Shown piece after piece: positions 31,822-41,266 of a stretch of DNA of 64,000 bases. Every line of letters begins with the position of its first letter. Position 1 is the first letter of the stretch. Source of the DNA: Pythium myriotylum (lineage: Eukaryota > Oomycota > Peronosporomycetes > Pythiales > Pythiaceae); assembly GCA_023091665.1 (NCBI GenBank), contig JALJCQ010000015.1, forward strand, positions 310,001 to 374,000, given 5' to 3'. The translations under genes were made by a program, and so were the position numbers. The notes under the pieces were generated by a model. That model did no database searches. It was not told where the DNA came from and saw only the letters and a list, made by a program, of their open reading frames with translations.

Positions 31822-34117
31822 CTTGAACGCTCGGAGGATCTTCCGGGGACTTGGCGAGTTGGAAAGTGAGACCGACTTGGTGGAGTCTCGATTCACTCGA
31901 GGACAGAGGGAGTGAGAGGGAACCGGCCTGTCCGTTTGCATGCGTCGACGTGAGTGAGGCAGATGAGGATGGAGGTGTCGTGGAACTCCGAGCATCTGCT
32001 GAGACCGAGCCACTGACCATCTCCCCCTTCTAATATTATCCCCGCCCAGAGACGACGAATGCTAGGTGCGATGATTTGAGGAGAAATGCAACGGAGACTC
32101 ACCTGTACGTTGTGATCTCGAGTCTTTCCGTTCCCTGGATTGACACCCGCCTGTCGCGTGCACAAGTCGGCTCGATCAGTCTCCCGAAAAGTCCAGATAT
32201 CTGACCCCTTGGTTTAGTGTTGCTGTAGTCTTCGTCATTCTGTGAGTCTACTTCAACGTGGACTCCATTATGATCTTAAACCGAGTGTGGAAACGGTCTT
32301 CCATCCCCCCCCCGGCCCAGATGAAGTGTCAGAGAGGGCTCTGTGTGGGTCGCCTTGGCTCTTCCCCAATCGAGTTGTCGATTCGAAGTCGTGCCCTTCG
32401 TTAATCTCGGGCACATTCAAGAATTAGATGCCAATATTTCGCCCCAAGTCATGGCCCGTCACTTCGGTACAATGAGCGTCCACTGACGGTACCTTTGTTG
32501 GAAATCAGACATGAGCAGCAAGAGAGAAGGTCTCAGCGTGGAGACCCGAGTACACGCAGAGTGGTTCAAGACATAATTCCGTCCCTGGACGTCGCCCCTT
32601 CTCAGCTCTGAGAGGGGCATCTCCAGCTGCGCGCCACTCAGATTGGAGAAGGTTCCGAGCCGAGAGCTTCGGTTCAATCCTCAAGGCGACGTGACTGGAC
32701 TCATCACGGCCAAAAATGCCCACGATCCACAATGATTGGGGCTTTGAAGGTGTAGGGCTGAACACGACAATGTACAGTACAGTAATGCTCGGAAGGTACA
32801 TCAGATACACTCCCTTCAACGAAAACCAAGACGAGCGGTTGCGCGTTCATCGTGGAACGACGCGAGGTCTTGCTTGTCGTTGCGTGACGTCGCCTGCCTC
32901 GGTCTCGTTCGACGACTTGATTGGACACATCATCGCCTTTGAACTGCGACTTGCAGTTTGCACTCCAAGGATACTGTCCCAAGCACCGGGGCTTTCTTGT
33001 CACTGTATGTCTGCATCGAAGGTGTCGTACAGTACAGCATTGTGGATCATTCCCTCGATGCGACTCTGGATCATCCAAGATCCCTTTGTGGATCAATGCT
33101 CATTTGTGGATCATTATCGCGAATGATCCACAATATCGGGATGCCCTCAAACGGCTTTGTGGGTTGACCCACAATCTCACGATATTCGAAAGACGTTCAT
33201 TGTGGATCATTCCGAAGCAACTGATAAGCATGATTGACACGTGGCCGCCAAATCAGATCGCTCACGCGTGCAAGGCGAACGGCGGAGCCGTGAAAGGCGT
33301 GTCTTGTGTGTGGAGACGAAGATCTGTCAGGTGGTGATGATCACCTGATCGCGAGCCTTGACAGTTTACAAAACCGACATGATCTTCTTTCAAGCTGTGA
33401 CAAGGTGACTCGAATCGCAACAAATGGACACAACACCATCCGACATGTCAGTGACGGATTCTCAGCTCAGTACTGTCGGCATGGCTTATGGGATGTACTC
33501 ATATATGATGAACCGTATTCAGTTGAGTGCATCCATAAATTCTGTTTTCCCAGAAGCAAGCTCTCAGAACGCGTCGAACAATGAAGCGAATCACATGAAA
33601 GCGCACTGAAAACTCAGGACTGAGATCGTATACGAACCAGTCGCCTCTTTGATCAGTCTCGTACTCATCGCCTGCGAGTTGAGTCTCTCACTCCAGGAAG
33701 AACAAACCCTGCTCCGCCTTCACTATCTCAGTACACTGCAAGATCGTTCATGAGATCTCGCTTCACAATGGTCTCGTTCTTGATCATGCTTGAGGCTTTA
33801 ACCTTTAGTCGGCTGGTTTCTGATCTCGTGCGTTTCCTGTTAGAGCCGACAATACAGCCTATTTACAGCAAACATGTCTCTACGTGTCGCAGCTCTCGCT
33901 ACGCTTTTCTTGGCTTTGTGTGGGGGGCGATAAGGAATTCCCGGACTTGGATTGGAGGCTATTCATGTGAGCAGTGCAATCTTCCGCCGATTAAGCACAA
34001 TCCCAAGCCGCCTGTCTAAGAAAGGGGCGAGGCTCCTCTCAATCGCCGTGCTGTGATGTTGGAGATCGACTGCGAAAGACCTCAGTTTCAGATCTTCTCC
34101 ACTAGCAATCAGAAGCC
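31822..34117. other. Long intergenic region between transporter and GT61 paralog D
   Basis: It must contain two divergent promoters. No coding sequence recognised. The central part (33040-33215) has a cluster of TTGTGGATCAT motifs in both orientations, annotated separately. GTACAGTACAG occurs near 32770 and 33025. Confidence 0.5.
33040..33215. repeat. Cluster of TGTGGATCAT motifs with palindromic pairs
   Basis: TGTGGATCAT occurs at 33041, 33105 and 33201, with near copies at 33066 and 33087 and the inverted form at 33123. The copies at 33105 and 33123 form an inverted pair (TTGTGGATCAT, 8-nt spacer, ATGATCCACAA). At 33157-33174 there is a further palindrome, TTGTGGGT-TG-ACCCACAA. It could be a factor-binding array or the debris of a small transposon. 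Confidence 0.7.
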
Positions 34118-36118
34118 ATGTCGTCGCGCAAGCCTCGACCTGTGCGTCAGCCAACAGGAACTCCAGCAGTTCGGCCACGTCATGCAGTCCCCACAACCAT
34201 GGCGCGAGTCAAACTCGCCGCTGCTGCTTTGATCGTTCTCGGCTGCATTTCTTCTATGATGCGAAGTACAGGACTTGACGATCAAGTCGCCTCAGGCGGC
34301 GATGACAACATTGCCCACGACGACCTGCAGCTCGCACGTGGAGTCGTTCTGCGGGGAAATGTAGATGTCGAGGAAGACGCTATGTTCGCATCGCTAGGAG
34401 GCACGAACACTGCTGTCGTTGGTGACACTCAGCAGCCACACGTGACGACCGAGGCTCCGACCATCTCCACAACTGAACCCCCAGCAACAGTTCTATCGGA
34501 GACTACGCCCTTACCAGAAACGATAACGAAGTCTACTAGCACGAACGAACCTACCGCTGTAAATCTGCCCAGGTTGTCAACTCCAGCTCCCACCACGAGG
34601 CCGGCGGCTACCCAATCCACCGCGTCGCTTTCCAGCAATCTCAACGTAGATGAGCTACTTGAAACGCAGTGTTATAACAACCACGACTTCGGGCTCATCA
34701 AACGTGCTGCGAGACCATCTCACGTTTTCTGCGATAGCACTTCGGCCAGCAATTCGAATGCAACGCCGCAGACGCAAGTGACCGTGATCGACGCCCCTTC
34801 TGGAATTCGGGCTGTACTGTTCACAGACTTGGTGCTCGATCTCACGAGCGTGAAAACATCTCGGCCAATCAAGTCATTGGCACAAGATGGCGGTGATCAT
34901 GACCCACGTTTCGTTTTCAACGATCGCATGATTTACTGTTCCTGCACCGAACTCCGGAGCTACGCAGACAAGATGCTCAATTCCCAACCATTTAATTTGT
35001 GGGACCCTGCACTGTCGTTTCGGACTAACCGAGACAACAGTGATGCGTCTCTGGTCTGCTCCGGAAGCAACACACTCCGACCTGTAGACATGTTCTCGGA
35101 TCCGGAACAACTCCTAGAGTTTAGTGGTCGCGTCGTGCTGATTCCCCGTCGAGACGATCACAACCCGTTCTTTCAGGTCTCGAGTGCATTCAACACGTGG
35201 ATTATGCTGCAAGCACTGAAATGGGATCGCAACGAGCTTACTGTGATCCACTTGGATGACGGATACCCTTCCCCAGTCGATGAGCTGCACGAGAAACTGC
35301 TGTCCCCTGCGCGGAAAATTGTGAACGGCACTCATCTCATGGGCAAGAAGCTCATATTGCCAGGGCAGGTCATGCTATCACCGTTCGAGGCAGTTGGCCC
35401 GATGATGCAGCACCTCGATGACTTTCAGCCGTGCTCTAACTCAGCACTGTACCAGGAATTCCGCAGCGAGTCGCTTCGCGTGATGAAAGCCAGTCCGTCG
35501 GCAGAACGCGATACCATTATCGTCACTTTCATCTCTCGGAAAGTGTACAATGGACGTCGCGTACAACGTCGGTGGTTGAACGAAGACGAAGTCGTTTCCC
35601 AGCTGCAGCAAAATTACCAAACATTCGGCGGAAAGAAGATCGTCTTCCAGAGCATTGATTTCGTGGCTCTTCCATTGGGACAGCAAATGCAACTGATGCT
35701 CGATAGCGACGTCGTTGTCAGTATGCACGGTGCTGGGCTCGTGAATGTGCTATGGACTCGTCCAGGAACGTTGGTAATCGAGATCTTTCCATTCAGCCGG
35801 AAGAGGTGGGGATATCGCAATATTTGCCAGTTTGTCGGATGCAAATGGCATGAGTTTCGCGGCGGCCGAGATATTCGCACGGGTTTCGACGCGAACGCAA
35901 ATGACAAGATCATCGCGTACGAGGTTTGGCGTTCATTTTTCGACCCACTATTCCAGAGTCATTTGCTGGAGATCATTCCAAGCCCAACCGTGACGACAAC
36001 AAATGATCTCAACTCCGCCACAATTCACAACAGCGGGGAGTCATTGGTGGCAGACAGCCCAGCATTCTCGTTACCGCCAGAGCGAGTCGAGGATCCAATC
36101 TCGCAATCAGTACCCTAA
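34118..36118 (+). CDS. GT61-family glycosyltransferase, paralog D
   Basis: 666 residues, the longest member, ATG at 34118 (a second ATG at 34200 starts MARVKLAAAALIVLG directly before the anchor). After the membrane segment comes a long Thr/Pro/Glu-rich stem (residues ~75-180, many TEAPT/TTEPP runs) likely to be heavily O-glycosylated. The catalytic part carries VLIPRRDDHNPFFQVS, IHLDDGYPSPVDELH and SDVVVSMHGAGLVNVLW; here the second block has VVVSMHGAGL where others have VIIGMHGAGM. The loop RDIRTGFDANANDK is unusual where others have GKGDNASDK. It converges with paralog E (stop codons 116 bp apart). Confidence 0.88.
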   Translation: MSSRKPRPVRQPTGTPAVRPRHAVPTTMARVKLAAAALIVLGCISSMMRSTGLDDQVASGGDDNIAHDDLQLARGVVLRGNVDVEEDAMFASLGGTNTAVVGDTQQPHVTTEAPTISTTEPPATVLSETTPLPETITKSTSTNEPTAVNLPRLSTPAPTTRPAATQSTASLSSNLNVDELLETQCYNNHDFGLIKRAARPSHVFCDSTSASNSNATPQTQVTVIDAPSGIRAVLFTDLVLDLTSVKTSRPIKSLAQDGGDHDPRFVFNDRMIYCSCTELRSYADKMLNSQPFNLWDPALSFRTNRDNSDASLVCSGSNTLRPVDMFSDPEQLLEFSGRVVLIPRRDDHNPFFQVSSAFNTWIMLQALKWDRNELTVIHLDDGYPSPVDELHEKLLSPARKIVNGTHLMGKKLILPGQVMLSPFEAVGPMMQHLDDFQPCSNSALYQEFRSESLRVMKASPSAERDTIIVTFISRKVYNGRRVQRRWLNEDEVVSQLQQNYQTFGGKKIVFQSIDFVALPLGQQMQLMLDSDVVVSMHGAGLVNVLWTRPGTLVIEIFPFSRKRWGYRNICQFVGCKWHEFRGGRDIRTGFDANANDKIIAYEVWRSFFDPLFQSHLLEIIPSPTVTTTNDLNSATIHNSGESLVADSPAFSLPPERVEDPISQSVP

Positions 36119-36234
36119 TAGAACCTCGTAGCGGGGCAGATGAGAGCACATGAACATCTCCAGCTGGTCGCAATGAAAGATTTAACTCTAATTTATACGC
36201 CTCATAATCATGGTATTCTATGCTGTGGTTCGCC

Positions 36235-37935
36235 TTATCTGAAGTTGCCAGCGACTCGCGACTCCAGCGCGCTGACTGCATCTCGAATAATCGGGTCGAA
36301 GAACGCGAACCAGTCGGCATAAGAGACGAGCTTGTCGCTTGTGTTGTCCCCTTTCCCAGTATCCGTGCCTCCTCGAAACTGGAACCATTTGCAACCGACG
36401 AAGTGGCAAATATTCCGGTACCCCCACCTTTTGCGGCGGAGCGGAAAGATCTCTGCGATCACAGTCTCTGGTCGTGACCAAAGCAGATTGACCATCCCAG
36501 CGCCGTGCATGCCAATAATCACGTCACTCTCTACGACAACCCGCATTTGCTGCTCGATCGTCATGTCCACAAAATCGAGCGACTGGAACCGACACGTGCC
36601 ATACTTGTAGAACTCTCGATCGTGTTCATAGTCTTCTTGCATTCGTTCAAGGATGGCGTCCTCGTTTAGCCACTTGCGTTGCACCATCCGCCCCCCGTAC
36701 GGTCGTCTCGAAATGATCGTAATCGTGCAGCTCGCTGGGTCACGCTTGGTTGTCAGAACACCAAACTGGGACATGACGTGGTCGCGAAGGTCTTTTATCA
36801 GCGCATTCCGTCTACACGGCTCGTTGTTGTTGAGGTGACGCATCAGCGGGCCGCTGTACTCGAATGGCGCGACTAGCGCCTTGTCGAAATGGACCATCGA
36901 TCCGATGAGCTCACGGCCGGTGATCGCCGGATGCACTGGCGCCAGTACGCGTCGCTGCAGGTCGTCGGTCGGCGACGGCAGTCCGTCATCAAAGTAGACG
37001 AGCTGCGTGGTCTCGGGCGACCAGCCGACCACTTTCATCATGAACCACGTGTTCAGAGTGAGCGAAATCTGGAAGAAAGGGTTATGGTCGTCTCGACGCC
37101 CCATAATGATCGCGTTGCGCTTGACGTATTGGACTTTGTAGAGCCTGCGCGCGGCGTCCGAAGGCGTCTCCTCAGCACTGAACGAGTCATTTGCAAGTAC
37201 TTCAAGCTGCGGTTTGCTCGACGGCTCGAGAGCGACGCCCGAGCCGAGTTCATCAAGGTGGCGCTGGTCGCGGATCGGTTGGCAAAAGCGCCAGGGCCTG
37301 CGGTTTCCCGTCGGGTGGTCTCCGTGGATGTAGTCCCAGACTCGTACGCCTCCTCCTTCGAGAGTTTGATCCTGCGGCGCGTTGCAGACGCAAAAGGCGT
37401 CGACGCTCGCGTGGCGGAAGCGAGGATCGTGGGTGTGGCCGTCCATCGTGAGGTTCTGGATCTGCTTGAAGACCTCGGCGTTGCGCAGGTCGACCCAGAG
37501 GTTGGTCACGAGCGTGCTCTTGATGTCAGCGCGCCGCGAGTCGTAGTGCGTGTACGTCGAGAGCCTGTCGACCAACGCCGGGTCCACGCCCGAGCTGTTG
37601 GTGCAGTGCTGCGTCTCGGAGGCCTGCACAACGTCCACCATGCCATAGTCGCGCTCGTCGAAGCACTGCTTCTCGAGCTTCTCTCGCTGGACGCGACGCT
37701 TCTCTTCCGGCGACGGGCTCAAAGGATCGGTCAGAGGAAGTCGCGTCGGTTCTGTTGGCGTGACCGTTGGCGTCTCGACGTCTTGCAACAAATGCACGGG
37801 CGGCGAGTGGCGCAGCGCCGTGTGGGAAAGCTGCGGGCGCACGTGGAGCATCGTGACCGTGTAGACGACGAGCGCGGCGGCCGCGAGCGAGAGCAGCGAG
37901 AGCCGCAGCGACACGGAGGGGAGCCCCATGGGCAT
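36235..37935 (-). CDS. GT61-family glycosyltransferase, paralog E
   Basis: 566 residues from the ATG at 37935 (MPMGLPSVSLRL); the open frame extends upstream to 38016 without an ATG. The membrane anchor follows at once (LLSLAAAALVVYTVTML). Blocks: AIIMGRRDDHNPFFQIS, VYFDDGLPSPTDDLQ, SDVIIGMHGAGMVNLLW, EIFPLRRKRWGYRNIC. It differs from A-D by the sugar-site-like VYFDDG, by CNAPQDQ in the N-terminal part and by KYGTCRFQSLDFVD; these are shared with paralog F, so E and F form a second subgroup, probably with a different donor or acceptor. Confidence 0.88.
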   Translation of the reverse strand: MPMGLPSVSLRLSLLSLAAAALVVYTVTMLHVRPQLSHTALRHSPPVHLLQDVETPTVTPTEPTRLPLTDPLSPSPEEKRRVQREKLEKQCFDERDYGMVDVVQASETQHCTNSSGVDPALVDRLSTYTHYDSRRADIKSTLVTNLWVDLRNAEVFKQIQNLTMDGHTHDPRFRHASVDAFCVCNAPQDQTLEGGGVRVWDYIHGDHPTGNRRPWRFCQPIRDQRHLDELGSGVALEPSSKPQLEVLANDSFSAEETPSDAARRLYKVQYVKRNAIIMGRRDDHNPFFQISLTLNTWFMMKVVGWSPETTQLVYFDDGLPSPTDDLQRRVLAPVHPAITGRELIGSMVHFDKALVAPFEYSGPLMRHLNNNEPCRRNALIKDLRDHVMSQFGVLTTKRDPASCTITIISRRPYGGRMVQRKWLNEDAILERMQEDYEHDREFYKYGTCRFQSLDFVDMTIEQQMRVVVESDVIIGMHGAGMVNLLWSRPETVIAEIFPLRRKRWGYRNICHFVGCKWFQFRGGTDTGKGDNTSDKLVSYADWFAFFDPIIRDAVSALESRVAGNFR

Positions 37936-38732
37936 GGAGGCGAGGAAGACCGAGTGAGCAGCCACTCGGGTCGAGTCCAACGCCAACGTTGGCGTGATGG
38001 TGATGGGCTTAGGCAACTTTAGGCAATGATCGCGTAGCGCGTCGTTCCCCGTACACGGTAGGTGGTTGTAATAATTTCCATAAGAAGGTGAAAAGAGGAG
38101 AAGGGGAATACAAAAAAGAAGTAAAAGTACCTGGTTTTGTGAAGTTGGCGCGGTGAGTCAAGTCTTCTCCCATCTCCCGGCCGGTTACGATCAGCGACCA
38201 GGTGGGGTTCTTTCCACGCTTCGGCTCTTCTCGTTGAAGCCTCGCGGCCCCACGACACCCACAATGTGAATCCATCCACTGGGATCCTTTATTAATAAAA
38301 CGCGACAAAGGAGTCAGAAACCCACGCGAAAGTGCGTCGCATACAATGGAACAGAGAGCGAGCGAGGCTGCGTTGGCAAACCAGGCGGAAAGCAGCCACC
38401 GCCGCAAAGTTGGCGTGGCCACCGCACCGCATGGCTACAGTGGGCTGCATGCGACACCCGGAAATAGAGCTATTAATTCAGTATACTCAACGTTTTCGTC
38501 AGTCTAGTCCACTGGGTTAAGATATCAAATGCTTTGTTTATGTGCATTTGGATAAAATCCTCTTCATACCAATCTGCAATATTGGTCTCAGTGGCTCGGT
38601 CTTGCCGAGATACGTCTGGAAGAGTCACGGCGCCTTTGTATGCGATGTGTGGATGAAGGGAGATGGGGGAACGAATGGAGAGGTGCGTCTATCTATCAAA
38701 AAATATCAAGTGTCTATGGATCTGTGTCCGAA
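37936..38732. other. Intergenic region between GT61 paralogs E and F
   Basis: Upstream flank of E and 3' flank of F. Nothing recognised. Confidence 0.5.
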
Positions 38733-40478
38733 TCACCGCTCTGTGCTCTGGATCACGCGCGTCTCGAGCGCGGCCACGGCCTGGCGAATGATCGGATCGA
38801 AGTAGCTGAACCAGTCGGCGTACGAGACCAGCTTGTCGCTCGAGTTGTCGCCCGTGCCAGTGTCCTTGCCTCCGCGGAACTCGGACCACGTGCAACCGAC
38901 GTAGTAGCAGATGTTGCGGTAGCCCCACCGCCGGCGGTGCTCGGGGAAGATCTCGGCGACGTGGGTTTCAGGTCGCGCCCAGAGCACGTTGACCATTCCC
39001 GCGCCGTGCATGCCGATGATGACATCGCTCTCGACGACAATGCGCATCTGCTCGCGCAGAGGAAGATCCACGAAATCGACCGACTGGAACTGACACGAGC
39101 CGTACTTGTAAATATCCTTGTAGTCGGACCGCATCTTCTCCAAGATGGTGTCTTCGTTCAGCCACTTGCGCTGCACCATGCGGCCTTGATACGGTCTTCG
39201 CGTAATGATCGTGACCGTGCACGAAGCAGGGTCGCGCTTGGTCAATCGCACGCTGAACTTGGACATGATCTCATTGCGGAAATCCTGGATCAGCGTGTTC
39301 TCTCGGCACGGCTCGTCGTCATCCAAGTGGCGCATCAACGGTCCCATGTACTCGAACGGCGCCACCATCGCCTTGTCAAAGTGCAGCACACTCCCCATGA
39401 TATCGCGTCCACTGACTGACGGATAGTTCGGTGCAAGCACCAGACGCTGCAACTCGTCGGTGTTGGCAGGAAAACCGTCATCAAAGTACACAAGCTGCGT
39501 CGACTCCGGGCTCCATTCGAGCGCTTTCATCACGATCCAAGCGTTCAGTGCGACAGCGATCTGGAAAAACGGGTTGTGGTCGTCACGGCGAGCGATGATA
39601 ATCGCGTTGCGCTTCACGTGATGCACCTTGTATGGCCATCCGGATGCGTGCGGGGGCTTCATGCTGGAGGCATCGCCTCCGGCGCTCTCGACCTCGGTCT
39701 TGTTCCACGGCTGCTGCGAGTATCCCGACTCCAGCGCTCGCACTTGCTGCGTGCTTTCCATCGCTTGGCAGTATTGCCAGTTCTCGTTGCCCTCCCACTT
39801 GTGGTCGCCGTAGACGTACCCCCAGACGCGCGAAGCGTTGCGGATGCTCTGATCTTGGTGGGCGTTGCAGACACAGTAGGACCTCGTCGAGTCGTGCTTG
39901 AAGCGAGGGTCGTGTCGCTGCCCATCCTCCGAGATGTTGCCGATCTGCTTGAAGACCTCGGCCGAGCGCAGGTCGACCCAGAGGTTCGAGACCACTGCCG
40001 CCTTGATGAACGTGCGCTCCGAGTCGTAGTACGTGTACGTTGAGAGCGGGCCGAGCGCCGCGTCCACGCCCGTCGCGTTGTCACAAAACGTCATGGCGTC
40101 GTCCCGGAGGACCGCCACCATGCCGTAATCGCGCTCGTCGAAGCACTGCGAGTCCTGGCGACGCGGCTCGTTGCCCTCGAGCAGCCGCGTGGACGTCTCG
40201 AGTGCCACGGGCGCGTCGCGTTTGCGCAGCGAGTCGCTCGGCAGCACGCGAGCGCCGAGCAGACCGAGCGCGAGCGTGTACGTGAGCACGACGACGACGC
40301 CGCCGGCCACGAGCGCCGAGCGCCGCGAGAGGCTCGAGGCCGCAGGGCTCGGAGCGAGGGGCTTGGCCATGGGCGTGTCGGTCGCGGAATCGGGAATGGA
40401 CGCCCCCTCACAGACGCTGCTGTCCATGGGCGATGTGATCATGTGCTTACTCGATCCACGATAGTGACATCTGTACAT
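38733..40478 (-). CDS. GT61-family glycosyltransferase, paralog F
   Basis: 581 residues from the ATG at 40478; in-frame ATGs at about 40442, 40424 and 40370 (MAKPLAPSPAASS) are alternatives, the last giving an N terminus like that of the other paralogs. Anchor: ALVAGGVVVVLTYTLALGLL. Blocks: AIIIARRDDHNPFFQIA, VYFDDGFPANTDELQ, SDVIIGMHGAGMVNVLW, EIFPEHRRRWGYRNIC. It groups with paralog E through CNAHQDQ, VYFDDG and FRGGKDTGTGDNSSDKLVSYADWF. E and F are tandem on the same strand, about 800 bp apart. Confidence 0.88.
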   Translation of the reverse strand: MYRCHYRGSSKHMITSPMDSSVCEGASIPDSATDTPMAKPLAPSPAASSLSRRSALVAGGVVVVLTYTLALGLLGARVLPSDSLRKRDAPVALETSTRLLEGNEPRRQDSQCFDERDYGMVAVLRDDAMTFCDNATGVDAALGPLSTYTYYDSERTFIKAAVVSNLWVDLRSAEVFKQIGNISEDGQRHDPRFKHDSTRSYCVCNAHQDQSIRNASRVWGYVYGDHKWEGNENWQYCQAMESTQQVRALESGYSQQPWNKTEVESAGGDASSMKPPHASGWPYKVHHVKRNAIIIARRDDHNPFFQIAVALNAWIVMKALEWSPESTQLVYFDDGFPANTDELQRLVLAPNYPSVSGRDIMGSVLHFDKAMVAPFEYMGPLMRHLDDDEPCRENTLIQDFRNEIMSKFSVRLTKRDPASCTVTIITRRPYQGRMVQRKWLNEDTILEKMRSDYKDIYKYGSCQFQSVDFVDLPLREQMRIVVESDVIIGMHGAGMVNVLWARPETHVAEIFPEHRRRWGYRNICYYVGCTWSEFRGGKDTGTGDNSSDKLVSYADWFSYFDPIIRQAVAALETRVIQSTER

Positions 40479-41266
40479 GTAGAGTGATGTAGTGTGTCAC
40501 TCTAGCGAGGGACCCGCGGCGCCTCCTCACGACGGGACTACCGAAGTGGCGGCTCTTTTGATCACCACATCGCGCAAAACCATTTCAAAACCAGATGCGG
40601 AGCATCTTGTACCTAACGAAACAAGGTATCTTCGTGCATATTAGTATCATTACAACCTACCTTGTTTTGTCACTGAACGCCAAATTTCCTTCGTCGGGCG
40701 AGATTCATCTGGCTATTTCTCGCCATGCGTCCAGACGCACGGCAGAGACTCGTCGATCGAAGGGCGTCGTCGGCGGTTGTTGGCGTGGACTAATTAGCCA
40801 CCAGAGAGCGTCGCGGAAACCGCCGCGACTGCCATTCCTCCAAGGCTCGCGTTCCCGTGAAGTTCCGCCGACGACAGAAGGAGGATGCTCGCGACGCAAC
40901 TTTTCCTCTTCGTCACGGCTCTCTGCGGAGCTCTCTGCGACATGCGCAGTGTCGTAATAGACAGTGGGACCGACTGACGTCCGGCCCGGGCTCTAGATCA
41001 GGAACCTCACACCAAAAAAGAATCTTGGGTTCCGATTTCTCAGGGTGGGTTCCTGGGTACATTAACTACTAGTACTAGACCGGTATTGTACGACCAAATG
41101 CCGAGGAGTACTCATCAGTAGTATAGTACCGGTATTCATGTACAAAATACCGACATAAACCGGTTGTATCGGTATCAAACCGGTGGGAATCTCTGACCAA
41201 AGGCACTGTACGTCAGTCGCTCCCCGACACCAAGCAGCCTCGTTGGTGCTGCCGCGCTGGCCCACG
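40479..41266. other. Divergent promoter region of GT61 F and SAMHD1-like gene
   Basis: The region separates two divergent genes, so it must hold both promoters. ACCGGT-containing sites cluster in the last 190 bp (about 41079, 41123, 41158 and 41178). No ORF is convincing. Confidence 0.5.
41079..41185. promoter_or_regulatory. Cluster of ACCGGT sites upstream of the SAMHD1-like gene
   Basis: Four ACCGGT palindromes, in the contexts GACCGGTATT, TACCGGTATT, AACCGGTTG and AACCGGTGG, lie within 110 bp directly upstream of the start codon at 41267. Isolated copies also occur in other intergenic regions (about 21432, 21460, 21531, 29838, 45553) and once in the first long intron-flanking region (41858). 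A promoter role is inference. Confidence 0.4.

Noticed and set aside
30391..31869. 492-codon plus-strand ORF over the transporter gene
   Set aside because: It is antisense to the FBT transporter, very Arg/Asp/Val-rich, as expected for the complement of a membrane-protein gene.
36889..38022. 377-codon plus-strand ORF over GT61 paralog E
   Set aside because: Antisense shadow of the glycosyltransferase, Arg/Val/Asp-rich, without a domain.
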